A stretch of 19,747 bases of DNA from an uncultured Lachnospiraceae bacterium (GCA_947591115.1 CANQCX010000008.1:1-19747); one strand, 5' to 3'; counted from the first letter of the stretch, positions 1-7,579 are shown. Translations and numbers: made by a program. Notes: generated by a model from the letters alone, not told the origin.

Positions 1-213
1 GAAATGAAAATGCTTCATAAAATAAAGCGAAAATCCCAAATAAACGACAGCCAGAAGCGCTGCAGCAGTCCCTCCTGTGATGAGGAGGATCTTCTTGATA
101 TTCTTTCCGGCAGCCGCCGGTACCTTTGCAGCCGTATTCTCTTTTGCATCGGTATTTTCTTTGGCATCCGTATTTACTTTTGCATCGGTATTTTCTTTGG
201 CATCTTTTTTCAT
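1..213 (-). CDS. Membrane-anchored protein N-terminus, probable L,D-transpeptidase/peptidoglycan-binding type (partial)
   Basis: Only the first 71 residues are in the window; the frame is still open at base 1. The ATG at 211-213 follows an AAAGGAT ribosome binding site, and a good promoter lies just upstream. Residues 1-30 are a hydrophilic cytoplasmic tail of six-residue repeats (ENTDAK, VNTDAK, ENTDAK, ENTAAK). A lysine-rich stretch and one hydrophobic segment (about 39-65) follow, ending in a short Tyr/Phe/His-rich part (YFMKHFHF). A repetitive tail, one transmembrane helix and an extracytoplasmic segment starting this way resemble clostridial YkuD-type L,D-transpeptidases that carry a PG_binding_4 domain. 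That assignment is inference from memory, since the catalytic domain is outside the window. A different membrane-anchored cell-wall protein is possible. The coding frame itself is well supported. Confidence 0.6.
   Translation of the reverse strand, partial: MKKDAKENTDAKVNTDAKENTDAKENTAAKVPAAAGKNIKKILLITGGTAAALLAVVYLGFSLYFMKHFHF
124..207 (-). repeat. In-frame 18-bp tandem repeats encoding ENTDAK-like units
   Basis: Four to five imperfect 18-bp units encode the tail of the partial membrane protein. A 28-bp stretch is identical at 141-168 and 177-204, offset by 36 bp (two units). Units are whole codons, so copy-number change would keep the frame. Confidence 0.8.
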
Positions 214-261
214 TTGTATGATTGATCCTTTCGTAACACCTGCTGTTTTTGCGTATCTTCT

Positions 262-289
262 ATTATACTAGCCTGTCCGAGAAAGTCAA
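262..289 (-). promoter_or_regulatory. Sigma-A-type promoter for the partial membrane protein
   Basis: On the minus strand, TTGACT (284-289) and a perfect TATAAT (262-267) are separated by 16 bp. The -10 box lies about 50 bases upstream of the ATG at 213. The match to the vegetative consensus is strong. Confidence 0.75.
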
Positions 290-374
290 TAAAACCTTTT
301 GCACAAATCCGGCTTCAAAAATCCGGCAATTTATTAAGATTTTCATAAAATTCCTTAAGAATGCTAAAATAGAA

Positions 375-403
375 TTGTAGAGAAAAAAATGCTGTGCTAT
401 AAT
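375..403 (+). promoter_or_regulatory. Extended -10 promoter for the PAP2 gene
   Basis: A perfect TATAAT at 398-403 is preceded by TGC, an extended -10 element. A weak TTGTAG -35 (375-380) lies 17 bp upstream. It sits 38 bases before the ATG at 442. The rest of the 214-441 gap holds the divergent promoter and AT-rich sequence; I see no other gene there. Confidence 0.7.
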
Positions 404-441
404 TTGCCTCGAAATCAATCCTAACATTGTGGAGGGTGCAT

Positions 442-1131
442 ATGCAGAAGACGAAAAATTTTGTTTCTGAGCTATATGAAAAATACAAGCACTTATTGAT
501 CTTATCCTATTTCATCGTATATCTGATCTGGTTTCAATATATTGAAAAAACCGTCACTACGGACTTTCACGTGATCCATACATGGCTGGACGACCAGATC
601 CCGTTCTGTGAATATTTTATCATCCCGTACCTGCTCTGGTTCGGCTATGTGGCATGGGGCATCGCATACTTTGCGTTTCACAACAAAAGCGACTACTACC
701 GTCTCTGTGCGTTTTTGTTTACGGGCATGACCGTTTTTCTCCTTGTGTCCACCCTCTATCCGAACGGACATTACCTGCGCCCGCACTATTTTGCGCACCA
801 CAACTTTTATACCATGCTCTGCGAATGGCTGTACACGAACGATACCGCGACGAATCTGTTTCCAAGCATTCACGTATATAATTCCATTGGCATTCATCTT
901 GCCGTTATGCAGAGTGACGAATTTAAAGAACACCGCACCGTCCGGACGCTTTCGTTTCTTTTGATGGTCAGCATCATACTGGCTACCATGTTCCTAAAGC
1001 AGCATTCCGTATTTGACGTAACGACGGCGCTGATCCTTGCGTTTGTCATGTACCGGATCGTTTATACGCACAAATGGTCGAACACCTTTTCCCGTTCTTC
1101 CGTACAGAAAAACCGCCTGCCGCAGATGTAA
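442..1131 (+). CDS. PAP2-superfamily integral membrane phosphatase
   Basis: Predicted membrane phosphatase or phosphotransferase acting on lipid phosphates; the substrate is unknown. The protein is 229 residues with several hydrophobic helices. It carries recognisable PAP2 motifs: an LRP motif after a loop (C1-like), PSIHV (C2, in place of the usual PSGH), and a C3-like motif with H and D in KQHSVFDV. The PSIH variant and length resemble the PAP2_3/inositol-phosphorylceramide-synthase-like branch more than classical undecaprenyl-diphosphate phosphatase, but that is inference. I chose the ATG at 442 because GGAGG (431-435) ends six bases before it. An in-frame TTG at 427 would put the ribosome binding site inside the gene. 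It has its own promoter, and its last codons form the left arm of the terminator. It is convergent with the hydrolase downstream. Confidence 0.8.
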   Translation: MQKTKNFVSELYEKYKHLLILSYFIVYLIWFQYIEKTVTTDFHVIHTWLDDQIPFCEYFIIPYLLWFGYVAWGIAYFAFHNKSDYYRLCAFLFTGMTVFLLVSTLYPNGHYLRPHYFAHHNFYTMLCEWLYTNDTATNLFPSIHVYNSIGIHLAVMQSDEFKEHRTVRTLSFLLMVSIILATMFLKQHSVFDVTTALILAFVMYRIVYTHKWSNTFSRSSVQKNRLPQM

Positions 1132-1151
1132 CCGCGGCGGCGGTTTTTTTT
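1107..1151. terminator. Bidirectional intrinsic terminator between convergent genes
   Basis: An 11-bp GC stem with one bulged T (1112-1123 against 1134-1144) encloses a 10-nt loop containing the PAP2 stop codon. Eight T follow on the plus strand (1144-1151). On the minus strand the stem is followed by TTTTTC, so it can also end the hydrolase operon. Confidence 0.85.
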
Positions 1152-1216
1152 CTAAAAAATGCAAATTGCTTTCTTGCGCTTATGCGCATCCGCCGGACTG
1201 CTGCGTTTGCTGCCGG

Positions 1217-2158
1217 TCACGCGGTTTCATGTACGTTCAGCCATGCGCAGATATCCTTGTATACCTTCTTCCGGTCTGTTTCGTTTAAGATCTCATGCCG
1301 GTCGTTTTCATAGAGTTTATAGGTCAGGTCTTTCATCCCCGCCTCCCGAAACATGTGGTAAACCTTCTTGACGCCCGCTCCCATATCCCCGACCGGATCG
1401 TCCGCTCCGGAGATAAAAAATACCGGAAGCTCCTTCGGGAGCTTTTGAATATTCTCCTCACTGCAGGAAAAAAGCACCGCTTCAAACAGTCCCATGTAGC
1501 CGTTTAAGGTAAACCGAAACGTGCATTTGGGATCGGAATAGTATTTTTTTACAATCTCCTCGTCTTTCGTCAGCCAGCTGTTTTTCGTATCTTTTCCGGT
1601 CAGGTCATAGCGTTTGTATGGTTTTCCAAACGACAGATCGGCAACCATTTTGCTGCGGTAATGCCATCCCCGAAGCGCCGCGATGCATCGGGTTATCGTC
1701 ATTCCAAGCTTGGTCGTGCCAGCCGGTACGTATCCGGTCCCCATAATAATGGCGCCCTGAAGGTCATGGGAATGCAGCACCAGATATTTGCGCAGCATAT
1801 AAGAACCCATGCTGTGCCCCAGCATAAAATAAGGCACTCCCGAATAGACCTTTTGTACTGTGGTCCGAAGCGTATGCATGTCCCCGATCAGCAGATCGCT
1901 CGGATCCGGTCTTCCGAAATATCCCCAGTTTTCTTCTCCGGTAATGGAATCTCCATGTCCGATGTGGTCGTGTCCGACTACCAGATACCCTTTCTTGGTC
2001 AGATATTCGGCGAACGGCTCATACCGTTTGATGTACTCGACCATGCCATGTGTGATCTGAAGGATCGCGTGGAATTCTCCGGAATCCGGCATCCATTTTA
2101 CAGCGTGAACCGTCGTTTTTCCGTCTTTGGACAAAAACGTAAATCCCTCCGTAATCAT
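1217..2158 (-). CDS. Alpha/beta hydrolase, monoglyceride-lipase/lysophospholipase-like
   Basis: Predicted serine hydrolase of the Hydrolase_4 (monoacylglycerol lipase/PldB-like) family, 313 residues and probably cytoplasmic, as no signal peptide is seen. The nucleophile elbow GHSMG places Ser at 116. The acid is in GADDPVG (Asp253/254), and the His is in NDRHEIL (His288), giving a complete catalytic triad in the right order. ITHGM near residue 36 is the usual oxyanion-hole region. The cap region around 140-240 is compatible with a lipid or acyl substrate, but the substrate cannot be read from sequence. The ATG follows an AAGGGGGG ribosome binding site. It is last in a minus-strand run and begins 35 bases after the MCP-like gene. 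Confidence 0.88.
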   Translation of the reverse strand: MITEGFTFLSKDGKTTVHAVKWMPDSGEFHAILQITHGMVEYIKRYEPFAEYLTKKGYLVVGHDHIGHGDSITGEENWGYFGRPDPSDLLIGDMHTLRTTVQKVYSGVPYFMLGHSMGSYMLRKYLVLHSHDLQGAIIMGTGYVPAGTTKLGMTITRCIAALRGWHYRSKMVADLSFGKPYKRYDLTGKDTKNSWLTKDEEIVKKYYSDPKCTFRFTLNGYMGLFEAVLFSCSEENIQKLPKELPVFFISGADDPVGDMGAGVKKVYHMFREAGMKDLTYKLYENDRHEILNETDRKKVYKDICAWLNVHETA

Positions 2159-2193
2159 TGTATCCCCCCTTTTGCTTCTCTCTTGTATTTCGA

Positions 2194-3153
2194 TTACCGC
2201 GGACGGTAATGTTTTGCAGCCGTAAATAAAGAAGTCATCGTATCTTCGACCTCCTGAAGGCTCTTTTCCTGCGTGCTGATCTCCTCCTCGATATCCCCGA
2301 GCTGGAGCCGGTTGCGCTCTCCGGATTTGATGATCTCCTCCTGAAAGCTGCGTATGCCGCCAAGCTGTTCTTTCATTGCCGGCACATCCTCGGACAGCGC
2401 GCGCATTGCCGCCGACTGACGGGCGTGTTTTAAATTGTTCTGGCAGGAGCGCATCAGTTTTGCGGTAGAAACGTTGTTCTCTTTTAACAGGCTGACAAGA
2501 TGATGAACGGTTTCCTCCAATTCGGAAATCCGCTTGTCCTGCCCCATGATCTCCGTTTTTAAATTTCTCGCGGAGGCTTCGTACTTCATGGCATACGTGC
2601 GGACGTCTTCCGCTGCGGATACGAACTGCCTGCCGTATTCGCCCATTCTTCCGGCCTCGATCGCGGCATTGAGCGCCAGCACGCTCATCTGTCTGCCGTA
2701 TTCGCCCATTTCCTCCAGCGACTGCAGCGCCTGTTTCTGCTGCTCCTTTAATTCCGCCGGAAGCTCGTTTAAGTATTTGGAGGGCGAGGTAAAATGCTTG
2801 TTTTCCTCCACAAGCTGCTCCGCCTCCTGCATCTGCTGCTCTAATTTATCGCAGATCCCCGTATATTCCCGCTCCGACTGCTGCAGGGCGTTTCGGTGTT
2901 CTTCTAACGTATGCGTCAGGGAAGCCGCCGATTCTACGTTCTGCTGGGCGGATTCCGTAACCGATTTCAGGTTGTCCGAAACCTGCTTTAAATCGACGCG
3001 CATCTGCTTGCGCGACTCTCTTGTTTCGGAAAAGACCGCGTCCATCGCGCCTTTTTTCTCCGAAAGCTGCCCGATGATCTGTCCTCCGCGCTCCAGCGAG
3101 CTTTGTATTCTGTCGTATTCTTCCTGACTGATCCTTTTTTTATTTCCAAACAT
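2194..3153 (-). CDS. Soluble, diverged methyl-accepting chemotaxis-like protein
   Basis: A 319-residue, almost entirely helical, charged protein with no membrane segment and no sensory domain. The central part has the hairpin tip of MCP signalling domains: LALNAAIEAGR (about 159-169) followed by GEYGRQF and AAEDVR, matching the conserved chemoreceptor tip. The long coiled-coil arms lie on either side (about 15-120 and 185-315). The part normally reading ISSQTNL is replaced by a copy of MGEYGRQ, so CheA/CheW coupling may be altered. It probably acts in the cytoplasm as a scaffold or signalling partner; its input is unknown. GGAGG lies nine bases before the ATG. It sits between recJ and the hydrolase in one likely transcript. 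Confidence 0.8.
   Translation of the reverse strand: MFGNKKRISQEEYDRIQSSLERGGQIIGQLSEKKGAMDAVFSETRESRKQMRVDLKQVSDNLKSVTESAQQNVESAASLTHTLEEHRNALQQSEREYTGICDKLEQQMQEAEQLVEENKHFTSPSKYLNELPAELKEQQKQALQSLEEMGEYGRQMSVLALNAAIEAGRMGEYGRQFVSAAEDVRTYAMKYEASARNLKTEIMGQDKRISELEETVHHLVSLLKENNVSTAKLMRSCQNNLKHARQSAAMRALSEDVPAMKEQLGGIRSFQEEIIKSGERNRLQLGDIEEEISTQEKSLQEVEDTMTSLFTAAKHYRPR
2630..2710 (-). repeat. 18-bp direct repeat inside the MCP-like gene
   Basis: The sequence CTGCCGTATTCGCCCATT occurs exactly at 2630-2647 and 2693-2710. On the minus strand it encodes part of MGEYGRQ at residues 149-155 and 170-176. The 63-bp offset is 21 codons, i.e. three heptads, so coiled-coil register is kept. Confidence 0.85.
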
Positions 3154-3207
3154 GTCATTCTGCCTCCATTTTGTCCTATTTTATTTTACAATGGTCAGAC
3201 CGCTTTT

Positions 3208-4944
3208 TCAATGATAATATTGAATTTCAAACTGCAGGTTTTCCATTTCCCGATAAACATGGATGACCGGCTCATAAACAACCGACAGTACAATGGCGTT
3301 TTCCCAGCCATGCATTGCAGCCTCCACTTCTGTTTTCCCAAATTTTTCGGAAAAATAGCCGCAGAAATTGTCGATATTCCCGAAATAAATGGCGGACACC
3401 GGCCGTCCGCTCTGGGAAATCATCTGCAGACGCAGCACGTTTTGGTTTTTCCCGATCCGCCACATCCGCCGGATGCGCAGATTCCGGTCGGCAAATACCG
3501 GACGTTCATTTCCCTTTCCGAACGGTTTTAACAGGGAAAATTCCCTTACCAGCTCCATGCTCACATAGTCCACCGGCATCGGAACGTCGATCCGTATTTT
3601 CGGAAGCAGTTCTTCCTCCGTCAGCGTGCAGTTTTCATTGAGCCGCTTTCTCAGACAGCCGACAGAAGCCTCCGCCATAGAAAATCCCGCCGCCATCGGA
3701 TGACCGCCGAATTTGAAAAACAGCTCCTGACACCTGCAGAGTTCCTCATACATGGAATACGTTTCGATCGAGCGGCCGGAGCCTTTGACGCCGTCCGTAC
3801 TTTTTGTCAGAATAAACACCGGCTTGTGATATTCTTCGCGGATCCTTCCGGCAATGATTCCGGCGATGCTTTCATGTACTTCGGGCAGATAAATGACCAG
3901 CACCCGATCGTTTTCATACCCTTCCCGCTCATAGACTTCTTTGGCTTCCTCTACGCCCTGCTCGGTCAGCTTCTTCCTCTCGTCATTTAACACAACAAGC
4001 TCGTCCGCCGCCAGCGCCGCTTTGTTTTCGTCTTCCATAAACAGCAGCTCCAGCGCGCGCTTTGCCGTATCCAGCCTTCCGCTGGCGTTGATGCAGGGAC
4101 CCAGCACAAAGCCGAAATGATACGTTCCGATCTGCTCCGGCTCCAGTCCGCAGCGCGCGATCAGCGCTTTCATTCCGACATTTGAGGTTACGCGGATGCG
4201 CCGGATTCCCTCTTTGACCAGAATCCGGTTTTCCCCTTTTAACGACATTACGTCGCAGACGGTTGCAAACGCTACATTTTCCAGAAAAGCCTCCGCCTGT
4301 TCTTTTTTGCGTCCTGTTTTTTCATATAAAATACAGACGGTTTTCCATGCGACCGCCGCGCCGCAAAGGTCTTTGTTGGGATAGCCGCAGTCCCTCTGGC
4401 GGGGATTTACGACTGCATCCGCTTTGTTATCTCCTTCCAGCGGCGGCTCATGGTGGTCGGTTACCAGCACCGTCATTCCCAGTGATTTGGCGTATGCGAT
4501 CTCCTCCCTTGCGGAAATTCCGTTATCGCAGGTCAGCAGGGTATCGACTCCGTCTGCATAAGCCTCCTGAATCAGCCTGCGGTTGATCCCGTAGCCGTCT
4601 TTGATCCGGTCGGGTATCTGCACGCTGACGTCTGCGCCGCACAAGAGCAGCGCCTTTTTTAAAATGTAGGAAGCCATTACCCCGTCGATGTCATAATCCC
4701 CGATGATCCGGATCGAGCGTTTTTGCCGGATCCGCTCAAGCAGAAGATCGGTCAGAAGATCAGCGTCCTTTAAAAGATGCGGATCGTACAAATCCTCTAT
4801 TTTTCCATACAGGTATCTTTGAATCTCTTCATCCCCAACTACGCCGCGGTTATGGATGATCCTTGCCGTTACCTGATCGATCCCAAATTTTTCCCCGATT
4901 CCCTGAAAATCCGCTTTTTTATTGATGGTTACCCATTTTTCCAT
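3208..4944 (-). CDS. recJ: Single-stranded-DNA-specific 5'-3' exonuclease RecJ
   Basis: DHH-family exonuclease of recombination and repair (RecF-type recombination, mismatch and base-excision repair). The 578 residues match the usual RecJ size. Visible motifs are DYDIDG (83-88, metal-binding aspartates), CDNG (139-142), VTDHHE (161-166, the DHH motif), the D-V-M-S-L segment near 231, GPCINASGR (282-290), and the DHHA1 motif GGHPMAAGFS (413-422). An OB-like C-terminal part follows. I chose the ATG at 4944 over an in-frame upstream one at 4995 because TAAGGA lies six bases before it and MEKW is a typical RecJ start. It follows the peptidoglycan-binding gene by 60 bases; that gap contains a 7-bp hairpin (4970-4976/4991-4997) with no T run on this strand. 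Confidence 0.95.
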   Translation of the reverse strand: MEKWVTINKKADFQGIGEKFGIDQVTARIIHNRGVVGDEEIQRYLYGKIEDLYDPHLLKDADLLTDLLLERIRQKRSIRIIGDYDIDGVMASYILKKALLLCGADVSVQIPDRIKDGYGINRRLIQEAYADGVDTLLTCDNGISAREEIAYAKSLGMTVLVTDHHEPPLEGDNKADAVVNPRQRDCGYPNKDLCGAAVAWKTVCILYEKTGRKKEQAEAFLENVAFATVCDVMSLKGENRILVKEGIRRIRVTSNVGMKALIARCGLEPEQIGTYHFGFVLGPCINASGRLDTAKRALELLFMEDENKAALAADELVVLNDERKKLTEQGVEEAKEVYEREGYENDRVLVIYLPEVHESIAGIIAGRIREEYHKPVFILTKSTDGVKGSGRSIETYSMYEELCRCQELFFKFGGHPMAAGFSMAEASVGCLRKRLNENCTLTEEELLPKIRIDVPMPVDYVSMELVREFSLLKPFGKGNERPVFADRNLRIRRMWRIGKNQNVLRLQMISQSGRPVSAIYFGNIDNFCGYFSEKFGKTEVEAAMHGWENAIVLSVVYEPVIHVYREMENLQFEIQYYH

Positions 4945-5004
4945 AACATCCTTACCGTATCTTTCTTTTGGATGCCCCGTTTGGTTCCGCGGCATCCGCT
5001 TTTT

Positions 5005-6267
5005 CTATACCAATTCCGCAATCCGCGTGACCGCGACATAAATGGCGGAAATTTCGTACCATGTGCGATAGTCCACGTCGCCCGTTACCGGAAGTCCGAA
5101 GATCGACTGGAACCGGCGTACCGCCTGTCTGGTGCTGCTGCCGTAAATGCCGTCCGGCGTGACGGTCGGTATCGCCGGATATGCTTTTGATATACGGGCA
5201 AGCTGCTCCTGAAGCTGGCGCACCTTGTTTCCGGTGGAACCGACGGACAGATTGTACCCCGGCCATGACGCCGGTATTCCGGAAATGCCTTCCGCAGTGT
5301 TGATGTAAAGACTGTTTCCGTAATAATTGCGCAGGATTTCAATCGTGGAATATCCCTGATCGCCCAGATACTTACTGCCCCACTGCGTCATCCAGTTCGG
5401 ACAGGTTACGTTCTGCCCGTCGCAGTACTGCGTCAAAATCGGCTGGGTAACATTCGGGCGTGACAGGTAATTTTCAAAAACCTCATCCACGATCGCGGAA
5501 ATACTGGAGAAATAATTCCTGCCCGGCATAAATTTATGGTCGTACGCCGTCGAGGAGGTAATCGTAAAATTATAGCCTTTTCCCCGATACCACTCTGTGT
5601 AAACGCGATTGAGGGTAAACGACATGATCGCCAGCACGTTCGCCCGTATCGTCGCCGCCGGCCATGTGGCATAAATTTCACTGGACGCTACGTTTTTGAT
5701 GTAATCCCGATACCGCTCGTAATAATTTGTCGCAGTGCTGTCGGACGGCGCGCCGTCGTGTACCACAACGTATTCCGGAATGACGACACGACTTAAGACG
5801 ATCTCGCCCGTATCGTTGACGCTTTTGACCTCCTCCTCCGGTATCTTCGGAGGATAATTTCCGTACAGGGTATGCGCCGGTATTACAATATTTTCGAGCG
5901 GATCTCCCGCCGCATCTTCGGAATCCATTTCCACGTTCTGAAGCGACATTTCCTCCGGCAGCACGTCAATTCCCGAAATATTAATGGAACGATATCCCGG
6001 AGCGGCGACTTCGATGGTGTATTCCGCGTATGGCTGCTGCTCCGACGGCTCCATTGAGTATTCCAGCGGCGGAGCATCCAATGTAAGGACTTCACTGTTT
6101 CCCGATTCATCCGTCGTTACCTCCTCAATCGGCTGAGATGGATTTCCTGTATACGAAATCGTAATCTTTGCATTTGCGATCGGCAGTCCTTCGGACTTGG
6201 AGTTGACGCGGATGCGAAGCTGTCCCTTATCTACCGCCTCCTGTTGTAAGTAGTGCAGATTCTTCAT
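5005..6267 (-). CDS. Peptidoglycan-binding protein with SpoIID-like central region
   Basis: 420 residues in three parts. Residues 16-113 resemble a carboxypeptidase-regulatory-like beta-sandwich (LRIRVNS start, Thr/Val-rich). Residues 180-320 resemble SpoIID/LytB-type domains: YRDYIKNVASSEI, an alanine-rich helix with SFTLNRVYTEW, then TQYCDG and WGSKYLGDQG. Residues 340-405 are a PG_binding_1 domain with DGIYGSSTRQAVRRFQ. No signal peptide is visible at the N-terminus. The family appears widespread in sporulating Clostridia, and a spore-envelope or cortex role is plausible, but I know of no proven function. AAGGAA precedes the ATG by five bases. It is first in the minus-strand run ahead of recJ and has a strong upstream promoter. 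The SpoIID assignment is tentative; the peptidoglycan-binding domain is clear. Confidence 0.8.
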   Translation of the reverse strand: MKNLHYLQQEAVDKGQLRIRVNSKSEGLPIANAKITISYTGNPSQPIEEVTTDESGNSEVLTLDAPPLEYSMEPSEQQPYAEYTIEVAAPGYRSINISGIDVLPEEMSLQNVEMDSEDAAGDPLENIVIPAHTLYGNYPPKIPEEEVKSVNDTGEIVLSRVVIPEYVVVHDGAPSDSTATNYYERYRDYIKNVASSEIYATWPAATIRANVLAIMSFTLNRVYTEWYRGKGYNFTITSSTAYDHKFMPGRNYFSSISAIVDEVFENYLSRPNVTQPILTQYCDGQNVTCPNWMTQWGSKYLGDQGYSTIEILRNYYGNSLYINTAEGISGIPASWPGYNLSVGSTGNKVRQLQEQLARISKAYPAIPTVTPDGIYGSSTRQAVRRFQSIFGLPVTGDVDYRTWYEISAIYVAVTRIAELV

Positions 6268-6340
6268 AGGATTTCCTTATGATCCATTTCCTTTACACTA
6301 TGCCAAAAACAGCCGATGTGTTCCTGTTTTTTCTTTTTTC

Positions 6341-6369
6341 AGTATAGGGCAAAGCGCTTCCGGTGTCAA
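6341..6369 (-). promoter_or_regulatory. Consensus promoter for the peptidoglycan-binding protein/recJ run
   Basis: On the minus strand a perfect TTGACA (6364-6369) and TATACT (6341-6346) are 17 bp apart, about 74 bases upstream of the ATG at 6267. Its quality suggests vegetative sigma-A expression rather than purely sporulation-specific control. Confidence 0.8.
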
Positions 6370-6407
6370 AAAACACTTCTTTTTCCTGTATTTTTCCTGT
6401 ATTTACC

Positions 6408-6437
6408 TTGAAGTCCACGCATAGACTTTGGTATAAT
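6408..6437 (+). promoter_or_regulatory. Promoter for the flavin-reductase-like gene
   Basis: TTGAAG (6408-6413) and a perfect TATAAT (6432-6437) are 18 bp apart, 44 bases before the ATG. It diverges from the promoter at 6341-6369, with the two -35 boxes 38 bp apart. A TTTTTCCTGTA direct repeat (about 6380-6401) lies between them. No gene lies in 6268-6481. Confidence 0.75.
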
Positions 6438-6481
6438 GGTACTACAAAACCGAATATCATAGAAAGAGAGGCGAGGCATTT

Positions 6482-6988
6482 ATGCATACTTTTCAACCAT
6501 ACCCGATCGATCTGTTAGAAATGAACCCATTTACCAAAATCGGCAGCGAATGGGCGCTTGTGACTTCCGGTTCGAAAGCAAAAGTAAACACCATGACGGT
6601 AAGCTGGGGAGGCGTCGGCGTACTCTGGGGGAAAAACGTTACTTACATCTTCATCCGCGATTCCCGCTATACCAAAGAATTTATTGACAACGGAGAGTTT
6701 TTCTCTCTCGCTTTTTTTGACGAAACCTACCATACCGCCCTGCAGTACTGCGGCTCCCACTCGGGAAGAGATACGGACAAATGGGCGGAGGCGGGACTGA
6801 CCCCTGCGTTCCGGCACAGCATCCCGTATCCGGACGAGGCCAATCTGGTCATGCTTTGCCGCAAAATGGCGGCTGTCCCGATAAAAGAAGAACATTTTAC
6901 GGATTCCGGCATCATGAAAAAATGGTATGCCGATTCGGATATGCATACGATGTATGTCGGCGAGATCATTGATGTGATGGCACGCTAG
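6482..6988 (+). CDS. Flavin reductase-like (FMN-binding split barrel) protein
   Basis: 168 residues that look like one split-barrel flavin reductase domain. Typical features are NTMTVSWGGVGVLWGKN (near 36-52), where the first strand and FMN-contacting loop lie, and SRYTKEFID, followed by FFSLAFFDE. Such proteins bind FMN and act as NAD(P)H:flavin oxidoreductases or electron-transfer partners; the actual donor and acceptor cannot be read here. No signal peptide or membrane segment is seen, so it is cytoplasmic. It is a single-gene unit with its own promoter and terminator. A GAGGCGAGG ribosome binding site lies upstream of the ATG. Confidence 0.83.
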   Translation: MHTFQPYPIDLLEMNPFTKIGSEWALVTSGSKAKVNTMTVSWGGVGVLWGKNVTYIFIRDSRYTKEFIDNGEFFSLAFFDETYHTALQYCGSHSGRDTDKWAEAGLTPAFRHSIPYPDEANLVMLCRKMAAVPIKEEHFTDSGIMKKWYADSDMHTMYVGEIIDVMAR

Positions 6989-7001
6989 CTTCCGTTTGCA
7001 G

Positions 7002-7033
7002 CCGCCGGAAACAGCTCTGTTTCCGGCGGTTTT
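7002..7033 (+). terminator. Intrinsic terminator of the flavin-reductase-like gene
   Basis: A perfect 12-bp stem (7002-7013/7018-7029) with a 4-nt loop is followed by TTTT. The minus strand has no T run after the stem, so it serves mainly the plus-strand gene. Confidence 0.85.
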
Positions 7034-7061
7034 CGCGTGCGGGAAAGGCTGCTTGGAATTG

Positions 7062-7568
7062 CTACCGGCATCCCGTACTGATGGATTCGATGGCGACTGC
7101 GCCGCCCCTGACAATGGAAATGCGGCGGAATTTTGATTTTAAGAGCGCGATCAGTTCATTGTTTCTGCGCTCGGTCAGCTTGCATTCCAGCAGCAGGCTG
7201 TCGCTGCCGATATCTACGACATCGACGGAAAATACCTGCGCGATCCGGAATAATTCCGCTTTTTCCTCCTCGCCGATCCCGCTTATCTTGGCAAAGAGTA
7301 TTTCTTTCATATGGAGAGGAACGTCCGTCAGGTCAATGACTTTGATGACCTCGACCATCCGGTTTAACTGTTTTTTGATCTGCTCAAACGTGATATCGTC
7401 GCTGGTCACGCAGATCGTCATGCGCGAGACGGTTTCATCCTCTGTGGTGCCCACCGTAAGGGACTGGAGGTTGTAGGATTTTCCGGAAAACAGTCCGGAA
7501 ACTTTCGCCAGTACGCCAATCTGATTTTCTACATACAATGCAATCCATCGGTTTTTCATGTCTGACAT
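7062..7568 (-). CDS. ilvN: Acetolactate synthase small (regulatory) subunit
   Basis: Regulatory subunit of acetohydroxyacid synthase, the first common enzyme of valine, leucine and isoleucine synthesis. The 168-residue length is typical. The N-terminal ACT domain (about 8-82) has ENQIGVLAKVSGLFSGKSYN, the usual region for feedback valine binding, followed by SRMTI. The C-terminal half (EILFAKI, RRISIVRGG) matches the ALS_ss_C region. It starts 11 bases after the ilvB stop, and the AGGAGG seven bases before the ATG overlaps the end of that spacer. The upstream ATG at 7568 is preferred over the one at 7559 on spacing. The name ilvH would be equally acceptable in Bacillota. Confidence 0.94.
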   Translation of the reverse strand: MSDMKNRWIALYVENQIGVLAKVSGLFSGKSYNLQSLTVGTTEDETVSRMTICVTSDDITFEQIKKQLNRMVEVIKVIDLTDVPLHMKEILFAKISGIGEEEKAELFRIAQVFSVDVVDIGSDSLLLECKLTERRNNELIALLKSKFRRISIVRGGAVAIESISTGCR

Positions 7569-7579
7569 CCTTTTCCCTC

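Noticed and set aside
124..207. Regular short repeats as a possible CRISPR array
   Set aside because: Units are 18 bp, contiguous and in-frame, with no spacers.
4..271. Plus-strand frames rich in Phe/Ile/Ser near the left edge
   Set aside because: They are antisense to the repeat-rich tail of the partial minus-strand gene, which has a promoter, a ribosome binding site and a coherent tail plus membrane helix.
502..933. 143-codon minus-strand frame inside the PAP2 gene
   Set aside because: No ribosome binding site or family motif; the plus strand has clear PAP2 motifs and membrane helices.
2534..3127. 197-codon plus-strand Ser/Cys-rich frame opposite the MCP-like gene
   Set aside because: Ser/Cys-rich composition is the usual antisense image of a Glu/Gln/Ala-rich coiled coil.
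4970..4997. Hairpin before recJ as a terminator
   Set aside because: A 7-bp stem with 14-nt loop but no T run on the minus strand; the T-rich side is on the strand without a gene ending here.
6515..7114. 199-codon minus-strand frame across the flavin-reductase-like gene and the ilvN end
   Set aside because: It runs through the flavin-reductase terminator, lacks a ribosome binding site, and has no recognisable domain.
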